DNA of 64,000 nt from Bacteroidota bacterium (GCA_947476645.1 CANJRM010000003.1:1-64000), one strand, 5' to 3'. Shown: positions 9,536-19,425, counted from the first letter of the stretch. Translations and numbers: made by a program. The notes: generated by a model from the letters alone, not told the origin.

Positions 9536-10507
9536 ATGGCAAGTCCAATCCGCGATTTTATTACGCATCATTATCGACACTTTAATTCGGCTGCATTGGT
9601 TGATGCCGCTAAAGGATATGAAACACATTTAGCAGAAGGAGGAAAGATGATGATTACTCTGGCAGGTGCTATGAGTACGGCAGAACTCGGAATTTCATTA
9701 GCTGAAATGATTCGTCAGGATAAGGTGCAGATAATTTCGTGCACAGGTGCAAACCTGGAAGAAGATTTGATGAACCTGGTTGCGCATTCGCATTACAAAC
9801 GTGTTCCAAATTATCGTGACCTTTCGCCACAGGAAGAATGGGAATTATTAGAAGGAGGATTCAATCGTGTTACGGATACTTGTATTCCTGAAGAAGAAGC
9901 TTTTCGCAGATTGCAGAAACACATTTATGAATTATGGAAAGATGCAGACACTAAAGGTGAGCGTTATTTGCCTCATGAGTTTATGTATAAAATGATTTTG
10001 AGCGGAGTGCTGCAACAGTATTATGAAATTGACCCGAAGAATAGCTGGATGATTGCAGCCGCAGAAAAAAACCTTCCTATTATTTGTCCGGGTTGGGAAG
10101 ATTCTACGATGGGAAATATTTTTGCTTCTTATTGCATTAAAGGTGAATTAAAAGCAACTACTGTTCGTGGTGGAATTGAATACATGGTTTGGTTGAGCGA
10201 TTGGTATAGAAAAAACAGCGGAGGAAAAGGAGTTGGTTTCTTTCAAATAGGCGGAGGTATTGCGGGTGATTTTCCTATTTGTGTGGTGCCTATGATGTAT
10301 CAGGATTTAGGATGGACTGATGTTCCTTTCTGGAGTTATTTCTGTCAGATTTCTGATTCCACAACTTCTTACGGCTCTTATTCAGGAGCGGTGCCGAATG
10401 AGAAAATTACCTGGGGCAAGTTGGATATCAATACTCCTAAATTTATTGTAGAAAGCGATGCAACGATTGTAGCTCCGCTTATCTTTGCTTACCTTTTGAA
10501 GTGGTAA
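9536..10507 (+). CDS. Deoxyhypusine synthase family protein (bacterial DHS-like)
   Basis: GGKMMITLAGAMSTAELGISLAEMIR..., PIICPGWEDSTMGNIF, FFQIGGGIAGDFPI..., SGAVPNEKITWGKL. Confidence 0.88.
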   Translation: MASPIRDFITHHYRHFNSAALVDAAKGYETHLAEGGKMMITLAGAMSTAELGISLAEMIRQDKVQIISCTGANLEEDLMNLVAHSHYKRVPNYRDLSPQEEWELLEGGFNRVTDTCIPEEEAFRRLQKHIYELWKDADTKGERYLPHEFMYKMILSGVLQQYYEIDPKNSWMIAAAEKNLPIICPGWEDSTMGNIFASYCIKGELKATTVRGGIEYMVWLSDWYRKNSGGKGVGFFQIGGGIAGDFPICVVPMMYQDLGWTDVPFWSYFCQISDSTTSYGSYSGAVPNEKITWGKLDINTPKFIVESDATIVAPLIFAYLLKW

Positions 10508-10514
10508 ATGGTAT

Positions 10515-10600
10515 GTCATCCTGATGCTTCGACGGGCTCAGCATGACAAGTACAGTTTGTCACCTTGAGCTTGTAGAAAGGTCGACAACCTCAGCGTGAC
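10515..10600. repeat. Two REP-like dispersed palindromic elements (GTCAT...ATGAC 10515-10547; GTCAC...CGTGAC 10559-10600)
   Basis: Share the core ctgagcttgtcgaag-type sequence with 32511-32535; bounded by GTCA/TGAC inverted ends. Confidence 0.65.
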
Positions 10601-10610
10601 ATAAGTTTAT

Positions 10611-10655
10611 AAAAACAAAAAAGGCTAATCGAAACGATTAGCCTTTTTTGTTTTT
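10611..10655. terminator. Bidirectional rho-independent terminator
   Basis: AAAAACAAAAAAGGCTAATCG-AAA-CGATTAGCCTTTTTTGTTTTT between convergent genes. Confidence 0.92.
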
Positions 10656-10668
10656 GGAGTAAGCTGAA

Positions 10669-11352
10669 TTACTGCGCGCTTACTCTTGCAATGTATTTTT
10701 CAATTTCGCGTCCTTCATCGCTGTTAGGATATTTGTCGCGAACTTTTTCGTAGCATTTTTTTGCATCGGCAGGTTTCTTTGCTTTTTCATAAGCTAAACC
10801 TGTTTTGAAAAGGAAATAGGGAGTGAATGTTTCGTTATCAGAATAAGAAGCCGCTTTTTCATAAGCACTTATTCCGTCTTCTGTTTTGCCGAGTTCCATA
10901 GAAGCATCGCCTGTTGCATTTAATTTCAACGCACCAAGAACCTGGTCGCTTGTGCTGAATTTGTTGAGATACTTAACAGCATCATCATACTTTTTCAAAT
11001 TCAAACAACAGATACCTGCATAGTAGTTAGCCAGCTTTCCGGTTTTTGTCCAGCCGAAATCATTTGCTACCGCTGCAAATCCTTTGTATGGATTACCACC
11101 TGTAGTGCGACCGTTCAATGCGAGTTCAAAAGAATCTTTTGCGAAAGCAAATTCAGCCATGTAAACAGCTTTTTGCGCTTTCAGATTTTGAGCCGGCAAG
11201 TATTGAACAAAGAGATATACCACAGCCACGACTACTACGGCAATAGCTCCTGCACCGATGTAAACTTTCTGTTTATTCTCTTCGAAAAAACGCTCCGCTT
11301 TCCCCAAACCTTCCTGAATGTTTTCCCCTAAATTTTCTTTTGCGTCTGCCAT
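10669..11352 (-). CDS. Membrane-anchored TPR protein
   Basis: One TM helix (VYIGAGAIAVVVVAVVYLFVQYL) then TPRs. Confidence 0.75.
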   Translation of the reverse strand: MADAKENLGENIQEGLGKAERFFEENKQKVYIGAGAIAVVVVAVVYLFVQYLPAQNLKAQKAVYMAEFAFAKDSFELALNGRTTGGNPYKGFAAVANDFGWTKTGKLANYYAGICCLNLKKYDDAVKYLNKFSTSDQVLGALKLNATGDASMELGKTEDGISAYEKAASYSDNETFTPYFLFKTGLAYEKAKKPADAKKCYEKVRDKYPNSDEGREIEKYIARVSAQ

Positions 11353-11392
11353 ATTATTTTTTAAAAATGAAGTGCGAATATAATCGCTTTGT

Positions 11393-12382
11393 TTATTCAG
11401 TCAAGAAGGGGTAATCTTCCTGCACATAAATGTCTTTGTAAAGTTCGTTAGCGTCAGGATAAGGAGAGTTTTCGGCAAAGGTTACGCAGTCGTCAATTTC
11501 TTTTTCGATGCGCGCTATAATTTCATCTACCTCTTTTTGTGTGGCGTATTTCTTTTTCAGAATAACATCTAATGTGGTTTCAATAGGGTCGAGTTTTTTG
11601 TAAGCTTCTACTTCTTCTTTGGTGCGATACTTTTGCGGGTCGCTCATCGAATGCCCTTTATAACGATAGGTGCACATTTCCAAGAACGTTGGTCCTTCGC
11701 CTTTGCGCGCGCGTTCAGCTGCGCGTTCCACTGCTTCGTGAACGGTTTCGCATTTCATAGCATCTACGCTTTCGCTTGGCATATCATAAGCTTCACCAAG
11801 TGTAGAAATTTTTGTGACGTTTGAAGTTCTTCCTACCGAAGTTCCCATAGCGTAACCATTGTTTTCGCAAACAAAAATCACGGGAAGTTTCCAGGTCATT
11901 GCCATGTTGAATGTTTCGTGCAAAATACCCTGACGGGCTGCACCATCACCGAAATAGCAAATGGTAATATTATCTTTTCCGTTGTATTGGTCGGCAAAGG
12001 CAATGCCTGCACCCAAACCAATTTGTGCGCCTACAATTCCGTGACCGCCAAAGAAACTATGTTCTTTAGAAAAGAAGTGCATAGAGCCGCCTTTGCCTTT
12101 TGTGCAACCTGTAGCTTTACCAAAAAGTTCAGCCATAGCTTCGTTGCAGGTAATTCCTTTTGCAATGCCCAGACCGTGGTCGCGGTAAGCGGTAATCATG
12201 CGGTCGTCTGCGCGCAAAGCACTCATGGTTCCGGCAGCCACCGCTTCCTGACCAATATATAAATGACAGAAGCCGCGAATCTTTTGTTCACCGTATAACA
12301 TGCCCGCGCGTTCTTCGAATCTGCGCAGTTTGAGCATTAGTTCATACCAATATAAATAGGTCTGTTTGGTTATTTTCGCCAT
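11393..12382 (-). CDS. pdhA: Pyruvate dehydrogenase E1 component subunit alpha
   Basis: RRFEERAGMLYGEQKIRGFCHLYIGQEAVAAG, GKGGSMHFF, GDGAARQGILHETFNMA, TYRYKGHSMSDPQKYR. Confidence 0.95.
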   Translation of the reverse strand: MAKITKQTYLYWYELMLKLRRFEERAGMLYGEQKIRGFCHLYIGQEAVAAGTMSALRADDRMITAYRDHGLGIAKGITCNEAMAELFGKATGCTKGKGGSMHFFSKEHSFFGGHGIVGAQIGLGAGIAFADQYNGKDNITICYFGDGAARQGILHETFNMAMTWKLPVIFVCENNGYAMGTSVGRTSNVTKISTLGEAYDMPSESVDAMKCETVHEAVERAAERARKGEGPTFLEMCTYRYKGHSMSDPQKYRTKEEVEAYKKLDPIETTLDVILKKKYATQKEVDEIIARIEKEIDDCVTFAENSPYPDANELYKDIYVQEDYPFLTE

Positions 12383-12415
12383 TCCTTTTTCCTGATTAAT
12401 CTTTCACAATAGTAA

Positions 12416-13513
12416 ATGTTTCTCACCAAAATCACAGTTCTTAATTTCAAAAATCACGAAGAGCTTTCGCTTGATTTTTCGAAGAAGATAAATTGTTTTA
12501 TAGGCAAGAATGGTGTAGGCAAAACCAATATTGTAGATGCCGTTTATTATTTGTGTTTAACTAAAAGCTATTTCAATTCGGTTGACCAGCAGAACATTTT
12601 ATTCGGTAAAGATTTTTTCAGACTGGAAGGAAGATTCAGGTGGCAGAACGAAGCTTTTGAAGTGGTTTACAAATTACCTTCAAACAAACGCAAAGAACTT
12701 TCGGTAAACGGAGTGGTGGTGCCCAAGCTCAGCGACCACATCGGAAATTTCCCCTGTATTATTATTTCGCCTGACGACAGTCAATTGATTTTAGGCAGCA
12801 GCGAAGAGCGCAGGAAATTTTTAGATGGAACTATTTCGCAAATCAATCATGAGTATTTAGAGTGGCTGATTACTTACAACAAAGTATTGGCGCAGCGCAA
12901 TGCTGCGTTAAAACGTTTCGCAGAAACGCGACATACCGATAAGCATCTTTTAGAAACATACGACAGTCAGTTGATTCCGCTTGGCACAAAAATTTATGAA
13001 GCACGCAAAGTGGTCATGCAGAAACTGCAACCGGTGTTTCAGAAGTTTTATAAAGAGATAAGTTTAGAAAGAGAGTTGGTGAGTTTTAGTTATTACTCGC
13101 AATTGAACGACAAACCTTTTAGTGAACTGCTCGAAGGCAGTTTGCACAGAGATGTATTGTTACAGCGCACTGATGTAGGCATTCATAAAGATGATATGGA
13201 GTTCTTTCTCGGCAGTTATAAAATGAAGAAATTCGGTTCGCAGGGGCAGCAAAAGAGTTTTATTATTTCGATGAAGTTTGCGCAGTATGAAATGATTAAG
13301 AACGGAGTTGCTGGTAATAATACAAACACCAAACCTGTTTTGCTCATTGACGACATTTTCGACAAACTCGATAACGACCGCAGTCAGAAACTGATTGAAT
13401 TAATTGCTTCGAATGAATTTGGTCAGGTGTTTTTGACCGATACCGATGATGCACACATCCGCGAAACGCTGAAAGGGAGGGAGGATTTGTTTGAGGTGAT
13501 TAAGGTGGGCTAG
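12416..13513 (+). CDS. recF: DNA replication/repair protein RecF
   Basis: MFLTKITVLNFKNHEELSLDFSKKINCFIGKNGVGKTNIVDAVYYLC; DGTISQINHEYL; FGSQGQQKSFIISMKFAQ; LLIDDIFDKLD. Confidence 0.96.
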   Translation: MFLTKITVLNFKNHEELSLDFSKKINCFIGKNGVGKTNIVDAVYYLCLTKSYFNSVDQQNILFGKDFFRLEGRFRWQNEAFEVVYKLPSNKRKELSVNGVVVPKLSDHIGNFPCIIISPDDSQLILGSSEERRKFLDGTISQINHEYLEWLITYNKVLAQRNAALKRFAETRHTDKHLLETYDSQLIPLGTKIYEARKVVMQKLQPVFQKFYKEISLERELVSFSYYSQLNDKPFSELLEGSLHRDVLLQRTDVGIHKDDMEFFLGSYKMKKFGSQGQQKSFIISMKFAQYEMIKNGVAGNNTNTKPVLLIDDIFDKLDNDRSQKLIELIASNEFGQVFLTDTDDAHIRETLKGREDLFEVIKVG

Positions 13514-13563
13514 GGAAATACAACAGTCAAGGGAAATGATATTTTCGTGCTCTTCAAATTTTT

Positions 13564-14073
13564 ATGAAAACATTCAAGTATACCACGTATCAGCGCAGAG
13601 CCTGGCGCAAAAAGAAAAAGCTTGCTTCGTTTTTGCGCAAGGTAGGTAAGTCAACCACTAAAGGAATTTTGAAACAGGTAGCCGAAGCCGATAAAGCCGC
13701 ATGGAAAGAAGTTTCGTGCCTCGACTGCGCTAACTGCTGCAAGAAGATGACGCCTACTTACACGCGCAAAGACATCAACCGCATAGCGAAGCATTTGAAG
13801 ATGACTTACAAGCAATACTTTGATAAGTATTTGCACATTGATGATAACAAGGACATTGTAAATACTTCTACGCCTTGTCAGTTTTTAGGCAAGGATCATA
13901 AATGCACTATCTACGCTATTCGCCCCGATGACTGCTCGGGCTTTCCGCATTTTGTGCGCAACGATTTTAGATATCAGGCGCGTGAAAAAACTTACGTAAA
14001 CAATCTGGCGCTTTGCCCTGCTACTTTGGTTTTTGTAGAGAAGCTTCAGGAAATAGTGGAGAGAGATAATTAG
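13564..14073 (+). CDS. YkgJ family cysteine-cluster (zinc/iron-chelating) protein
   Basis: CLDCANCCKKMTPTYTRKDI...CQFLGKDHKCTIYAIRPDDCSGFPH. Confidence 0.85.
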   Translation: MKTFKYTTYQRRAWRKKKKLASFLRKVGKSTTKGILKQVAEADKAAWKEVSCLDCANCCKKMTPTYTRKDINRIAKHLKMTYKQYFDKYLHIDDNKDIVNTSTPCQFLGKDHKCTIYAIRPDDCSGFPHFVRNDFRYQAREKTYVNNLALCPATLVFVEKLQEIVERDN

Positions 14074-14131
14074 ACAAACCAATACGCCCCCTGAGTTTCG
14101 TGGGCTTTTTTTGCTACATGCTGTTAAGCAG

Positions 14132-14446
14132 AACTGAACACTTCCAATAATTAACTGAAAACTTCAAATCGAGTACTGGATTTTATAAATTAAGAACTAA
14201 ACACTTCGAATTTAGTACTAACTTTTATAAATCTTAGACTAAACACTTGGAATCGAGTACTGAATTTTATAAATCCAGTACTGAATTCTTTGTATTCAGT
14301 ACTAAACGCTTCGAATCGAGAACTGAATTTTATAAATTAAGAACTAAACACTTGGAATTCAGTAATAACTTTTATAACTTTTAGACTAAACACTTGGAAT
14401 CGAGTCCTTAATTCTTCGTATCGAGTAATGAACACTTCGTATCTTG
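14132..14446. repeat. Array 1: 15 consecutive imperfect 21-bp units, noncoding
   Basis: Hand-registered: units begin at 14132, 14153, 14174 ... 14426 without indels; e.g. aactaaacacttcgaatttag, tactgaattttataaatccag, tactgaattctttgtattcag. Confidence 0.93.
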
Positions 14447-14666
14447 TTTATTCCTGAATAAAACGAGTGGTTTTGTGGCAGTTTTGTCAGTAAACATCAG
14501 TCATAATATCATTCTGTGTTCTATAACTTGATTTTACACGTTTGCTCTGTGCTTTCAAGAATTCATTCGTTGCCATTAAGCGTTTGTTAGTCTTATCTCC
14601 AATAACATAGAATTCCGCTCATTTCTCTATGGTTTCATAACCGCTTTCATATTCTCTCCATTCTTC

Positions 14667-14674
14667 TATATTTG
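14667..14674 (+). promoter_or_regulatory. Bacteroidetes-type -7 element TATATTTG upstream of secDF
   Basis: Matches TAnnTTTG; 53 bp before ATG 14728. Confidence 0.5.
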
Positions 14675-14727
14675 CGCGCTCTTGCCAAAAAGCAGGGCTT
14701 ATTTTTTAGTAAAAAAACAAATTTCAC

Positions 14728-17700
14728 ATGCAGAATTTAAGAGGCGTAATTAAGGCACTTACTATCATTTTGGTAATTGTTTGTATTTACCAATTGTCGT
14801 ACACCGCGCTTTCGGGTATGGTAGAAAGAAAAGCAGATGCTTATGCTGCGGGAATGGTTACAACCACAGTGCCGTCAGGTTTAACACCAGCACAGGAAGT
14901 GGCTTACCGCGATTCGCTTGATTTGGTAGCGAAACAATACCGCAGAAATTATCTCGATTCAGTTTCTGGTATTCCAGTGGTGAATGTGCCTGGCTTGAAA
15001 GATTTTTTCACTTACAAATTTTGCCGCGACCACTCGCTTTCGCTGGGTCTTGACTTGAAAGGCGGTATGAGTTTGATTATGGAAATTTCGGAAGATGATG
15101 TGCTTCGCAGATTGTCTTACAACAGTCACAATGCGCAATTCAATAAGGCATTGGAAAACGCAAAAGAAAAACAGAAAGATGACCAACGCGATTTCTTAAC
15201 CATTTTCAAAGAAGAATTTGAAAAGCTGAATAAGGATGCGAAACTGGCGGCTGTGTTTGCTTCAATTGAATCTTACCAAGGCAAAATCAATATCAATTCA
15301 TCGAACGATGAAGTGGTTACTGTGTTGCGCAAAGATTTTGATGGTGCTATTCACAATACGTTCAACGTATTGAAAACACGTATTGACCAGTTTGGTGTGG
15401 CTTCGCCAAATATTTCGTTGCAGGAAAACACCGGACGTATTATGTTGGAATTGCCGGGTGTAGATGACCCTGCACGTGTGCGCAAACTTTTGCAACAAAC
15501 TGCGCAGTTAGAGTTTTGGGATACTTACGAAACCAAAGAAGTGTTGAACTACTTAGGCGATGCTAACACTGCGTTACGCGATGCATTAGCTGCTCAAAAA
15601 GAGTTGAAAGATTCTTCTTCAACTACTGCAACTGTTGACTCTTCGGCTAATGAATCAGTTTTGTTTGGCGATTCATCGCTTACATCGGCTAAAGATTCGA
15701 GCGGCAAAACAACAGCTAAAAAAGATACTTCAAACAAAAACTCAAATCCTCTTTGGGAACTCTTGTATCCTAATTTAACGCAGGACGGAAAAGATGCAGG
15801 TGACGGACCAATGGTTGGTCGCGCATTGGGAAAAGACACCGCAAAAATCAATCGCTTGTTAGCGAAGGATATTGTTCGCTCAGTATTGCCACGTAATTTG
15901 AAATTACTTTGGAGTGCTCACTCATTAGTAAAAGACGGAAACGTTTATGGTTTGTATGCTATTCAGCAAAATCCATCAACTCCCGAAGCTCCGCTAGGTG
16001 GTGATGTAATTACGGATGCTTATCAATCGTTTGACCAGTTTGGAACACCAGAAGCAGACATTGCAATGAATGCATTGGGCGCAGCTAAATGGGAGAAGAT
16101 GACAGAAGCCGCAGTAAACGGAAACGTTGGTGGAAAGGTAGTGAAGAAATGTATTGCTATCGTTTTGGATAACCGCGTTTTCTCGGCACCACGTGTGCAA
16201 CAAAAAATTGCCGGTGGTCACTCACAAATTACAGGAATTGAAAACCTCGAAGAGGCGGTTGACTTAGCCAACATTTTAAAGAGCGGTAAACTCGAAGCTA
16301 AAACTGTAGTTATCGAAGAGCAGGTGATAGGACCTTCATTAGGTAAAGAATCTATCCGCGCGGGTTTAATTTCTCTCTTGCTTGGATTCTTATTGGTGTT
16401 CTTGTTCATGGTAATGTATTACAGCAGTTCGGGATTCATTGCAAACATTGCCATGTTCCTCAACTTATTCTTCTTGGTTAGTTATATGGTGGCACATGGT
16501 GCATCGTTCACACTTCCTGCTATGGCTGGTATACTTCTAACGCTAGCAATGGCGGTAGATGCCAACGTAATCATCAATGAGCGTGTGCGCGAAGAGGTGG
16601 CACGTGGTAAAGGTTTGCGCTTGGCGGTTGACGAAGGGTTCAGCCATTCATACAGTGCCATTATTGACGGTAACTTAACTACCATGATTATTGGTATTGC
16701 CTTAACCATTTTCGGAATTGGTGCGGTGCAGGGCTTTGGTTATGTATTGGTTTGGGGATTGATTACTTCCATGTTTACTGCGGTGTTGGTATCGAGAGTA
16801 TTCTTCGATTCTGCTTTTAGCCGCAATTGGAATGTAACTTTCGGAAACAAGTTCACAAACAATTTATTCAAGAACACGAACTTCGATTTCATTGGAAAAC
16901 GGAAACTGACTTACTCTATTTCTACTATCATCTTCCTCGTAAGTTTTGCTTCTATCATTTTCTACGGATTTGACTTAGGAGTAGATTTTAAAGGTGGAAG
17001 AAGTTATGTAATTCAGTTTGATAAAGATGTAACTACCGAAGGCGTTTCTAAATCATTGGAAGCAACATTAGGAACTTCACCGCAAGTGAAAACTTACGGA
17101 AGCAACAATCAGGTTTCGGTTACTACAGCTTTCATGATTGATTCTGCAGGTCCTGTTACTGACAGTATTGTTGAAGCAAGAATTTACGAAGGTGTAAAAC
17201 CTTTGTTTGCCGAGTCACCAACACTCGAAGTTTTCAGAGTGAAGAATGTGAAGAGCTCGGTTAAGATTGAAGCAACTATTGCCGATGATATTCGCAAGAG
17301 TGCGTTGTGGGCAATCTTGTTTAGTTTGGGTGGTGTGTTCTTATACATCTTTGTTCGTTTCAGAAAATGGGAGTATGCAACAGGCGCTATTGTGGCGTTG
17401 ATTCACGATCCGGTTTTGGTGTTGGGTGTGTTCTCGTTGTTCCGCCACATTCTACCGTTCTCTTTAGAAATTGACCAGAACATAGTTGCCGCTGTGCTCA
17501 CCTTGATTGGTTATTCGGTGAATGATACGGTAGTGGTGTTTGACCGTATTCGTGAGTCGGTTGGATTACACCCTACACGCACTTTGACTCAAAACGTAAA
17601 TGATTCTATCAACCAAACATTGAGCAGAACAATTATGACGGTGGTTACGGTGTTCTTAGTAGCACTTATCCTGTTCTTATTTGGAGGAAGCCCAATCAAA

Positions 17701-17808
17701 GGATTTGCCTTTGCGTTGATTATCGGCTTGCTGATAGGAACATACTCTTCTATTTTTGTGGCATCGCCTATTATGGTTGATTTGAGCAACAGAAAGAAGA
17801 AAGCCTAG
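14728..17808 (+). CDS. secDF: Fused protein translocase subunits SecD-SecF
   Basis: LGLDLKGGMSLIMEI; AMAVDANVIINERVREE; second half LGVDFKGGRSYVIQF ... GYSVNDTVVVFDRIRE. Confidence 0.97.
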   Translation: MQNLRGVIKALTIILVIVCIYQLSYTALSGMVERKADAYAAGMVTTTVPSGLTPAQEVAYRDSLDLVAKQYRRNYLDSVSGIPVVNVPGLKDFFTYKFCRDHSLSLGLDLKGGMSLIMEISEDDVLRRLSYNSHNAQFNKALENAKEKQKDDQRDFLTIFKEEFEKLNKDAKLAAVFASIESYQGKININSSNDEVVTVLRKDFDGAIHNTFNVLKTRIDQFGVASPNISLQENTGRIMLELPGVDDPARVRKLLQQTAQLEFWDTYETKEVLNYLGDANTALRDALAAQKELKDSSSTTATVDSSANESVLFGDSSLTSAKDSSGKTTAKKDTSNKNSNPLWELLYPNLTQDGKDAGDGPMVGRALGKDTAKINRLLAKDIVRSVLPRNLKLLWSAHSLVKDGNVYGLYAIQQNPSTPEAPLGGDVITDAYQSFDQFGTPEADIAMNALGAAKWEKMTEAAVNGNVGGKVVKKCIAIVLDNRVFSAPRVQQKIAGGHSQITGIENLEEAVDLANILKSGKLEAKTVVIEEQVIGPSLGKESIRAGLISLLLGFLLVFLFMVMYYSSSGFIANIAMFLNLFFLVSYMVAHGASFTLPAMAGILLTLAMAVDANVIINERVREEVARGKGLRLAVDEGFSHSYSAIIDGNLTTMIIGIALTIFGIGAVQGFGYVLVWGLITSMFTAVLVSRVFFDSAFSRNWNVTFGNKFTNNLFKNTNFDFIGKRKLTYSISTIIFLVSFASIIFYGFDLGVDFKGGRSYVIQFDKDVTTEGVSKSLEATLGTSPQVKTYGSNNQVSVTTAFMIDSAGPVTDSIVEARIYEGVKPLFAESPTLEVFRVKNVKSSVKIEATIADDIRKSALWAILFSLGGVFLYIFVRFRKWEYATGAIVALIHDPVLVLGVFSLFRHILPFSLEIDQNIVAAVLTLIGYSVNDTVVVFDRIRESVGLHPTRTLTQNVNDSINQTLSRTIMTVVTVFLVALILFLFGGSPIKGFAFALIIGLLIGTYSSIFVASPIMVDLSNRKKKA

Positions 17809-17810
17809 TT

Positions 17811-17845
17811 AGATAAAAGACGATAGGTTATAGACAATAGAAAAG
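17811..17845 (-). repeat. Degenerate heptamer block (agataaa agacgat aggttat agacaat agaaaag; reverse complement of the GTCT-type unit)
   Basis: 5 x 7 bp register, weaker match. Confidence 0.45.
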
Positions 17846-17875
17846 CGTCCCGCAACTTTTGCGGGACGCTTTTTC
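17841..17875. terminator. Rho-independent terminator
   Basis: AAAAGCGTCCCGCAA-CTT-TTGCGGGACGCTTTTT downstream of secDF. Confidence 0.92.
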
Positions 17876-17936
17876 TTTGTGACATAAGTCAGTGATCTTA
17901 CTAAACTGTGTCATAACTTACCAGGAAGCGACCAGC

Positions 17937-17944
17937 TACATTTG
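17937..17944 (+). promoter_or_regulatory. -7 element TACATTTG
   Basis: Matches TAnnTTTG, 20 bp before CBS-protein ATG. Confidence 0.5.
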
Positions 17945-17964
17945 CGTTACAAAAACAAAATACT

Positions 17965-18381
17965 ATGTCAAAGAAAATTTCTGTTTCTCGCCAAATGACA
18001 CGCAATGTAATTGTTGCTAATACTGCCAATAAATTCAATCAGGTTATGGAGTTCTTTACTGATTTTAATATTCAGCATTTACCTATAGTGGAAAACGACC
18101 GATTAATTGGAATCTTAAGCATCAATGATGTTATGAAATATATCGGTAAGAAACTCCGAGCCGGTAGCGCGTTTAATCTGGCATCGCTGGATGCTGTGTT
18201 TGATATAAAAGAGGTGATGACTGCAAATCCTGTTTGTGTAAGCCCTGATGATGATTTTTCGAAGGTGGTGGAAATATTGTCGGCAGGTAAATTCCAATCG
18301 GTTCCTGTGGTTGAGGAAGGAGTTATTGTGGGAATAATCACTAACAAGGATGTGGTTAGAGTTTATCAAGAGACTAACTAA
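17965..18381 (+). CDS. CBS-domain pair protein
   Basis: VMEFFTDFNIQHLPIVENDRLIGILSINDVMKY ... SVPVVEEGVIVGIITNKDVVR. Confidence 0.9.
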   Translation: MSKKISVSRQMTRNVIVANTANKFNQVMEFFTDFNIQHLPIVENDRLIGILSINDVMKYIGKKLRAGSAFNLASLDAVFDIKEVMTANPVCVSPDDDFSKVVEILSAGKFQSVPVVEEGVIVGIITNKDVVRVYQETN

Positions 18382-18429
18382 ACTTTAGTGAATGGCTGGA
18401 AGTTGTAATTTTTCTGCTTTAGCATAAAA

Positions 18430-19425
18430 TTAGCTCAACAACTCCTGCACTTTTTTCAATTGCTCTTTTGAGCCCATAACTATTACACGGTTGCCGGGGC
18501 GAACCACGGTTTTTGAAATCGGGTTAAGATGGAATTCACCTTCAGAAGTTTTTAAACCAAGTAATGTAGCGCCAGTTTGTTTCCAGCAGTTGAGTTCTTC
18601 TAATGAAATAGTAATGGCCGATTCAATTTCTTCAACGCTGAAGTGTTCATTATGCTGGGTGGCGAGGAGGTCAACAAATTCTTTAACATCGGGGCTGGTG
18701 ATAAGGGTAGCCATGTGTGCACCACCAATTTTATCGGGCATAATTACATTGTTTGCACCAGCGGTTTTCAATTTTTTAACCGAAGAATCATTCGATGCAC
18801 GGCTGATGATTTTGAGATTAGGATTCAGCTCGCGTGCGGTAAGTACTACAAAAACATTATCGGCATCATCGGGCAATGTACTGATAAGCGCAGCGGCATG
18901 TTCAATACCTGCTTCAATCAAAGTTTCATCGCGCGTGGCATCATCTTCGAGGTAGTAATCAATTTCAAAGGGCAAATCATCTCTGCGGCTTTCTTTTTTT
19001 TCAATGACCACATAGTTATGGCGGCTGTTGTGAAAAATGCCGGCTGCCTCGCGACCATTGCGACCAAAACCGCAAATAATAATATGTCCTTTCAGTTCTT
19101 TAATGGAGTTTTTCATTTTGAAAAGTTTATACGTTCTTGAAAATTCGCCTTCGAAAACATAACTCGAAAGTTGCGCAATAAAATAGGTAGCCACCGCCAG
19201 GTTTACGGTTATTAGAAAAATAGTGAACACTCTGCCCGCATCGCTCAGCGGCTTTACTTCGGTAAAACCCACCGTGGAAAGTGTAATTACGGTCATGTAA
19301 AGCGATTCGATGGGCGTATAATCTTCAATGCCCATAAAGCCCGCCATACCTATTACCACTATGCAAAAGAAGGCACCCAGCGATATATAAATTTTAAAGA
19401 AAGGCGAATTGCGAAACGAGTTCAT
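18430..19425 (-). CDS. Potassium channel with RCK/TrkA-N and TrkA-C domains
   Basis: SLYMTVITLSTVGFTEVKPLS pore loop; HIIICGFGRNGREAAGIF; C-terminal PGNRVIVMGSKEQLKKVQELL. Confidence 0.93.
   Translation of the reverse strand: MNSFRNSPFFKIYISLGAFFCIVVIGMAGFMGIEDYTPIESLYMTVITLSTVGFTEVKPLSDAGRVFTIFLITVNLAVATYFIAQLSSYVFEGEFSRTYKLFKMKNSIKELKGHIIICGFGRNGREAAGIFHNSRHNYVVIEKKESRRDDLPFEIDYYLEDDATRDETLIEAGIEHAAALISTLPDDADNVFVVLTARELNPNLKIISRASNDSSVKKLKTAGANNVIMPDKIGGAHMATLITSPDVKEFVDLLATQHNEHFSVEEIESAITISLEELNCWKQTGATLLGLKTSEGEFHLNPISKTVVRPGNRVIVMGSKEQLKKVQELLS

Noticed and set aside
14086-14112. Terminator after the YkgJ gene (GCCC...GGGCTTTTTTT)
   Set aside because: Only a 4-bp clear stem with a 12-nt loop; too weak to list as a feature.
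14132-14446. CRISPR array
   Set aside because: No conserved direct repeat separated by unique spacers; the whole 21-bp unit is degenerate and contiguous, and no cas genes are in the window.
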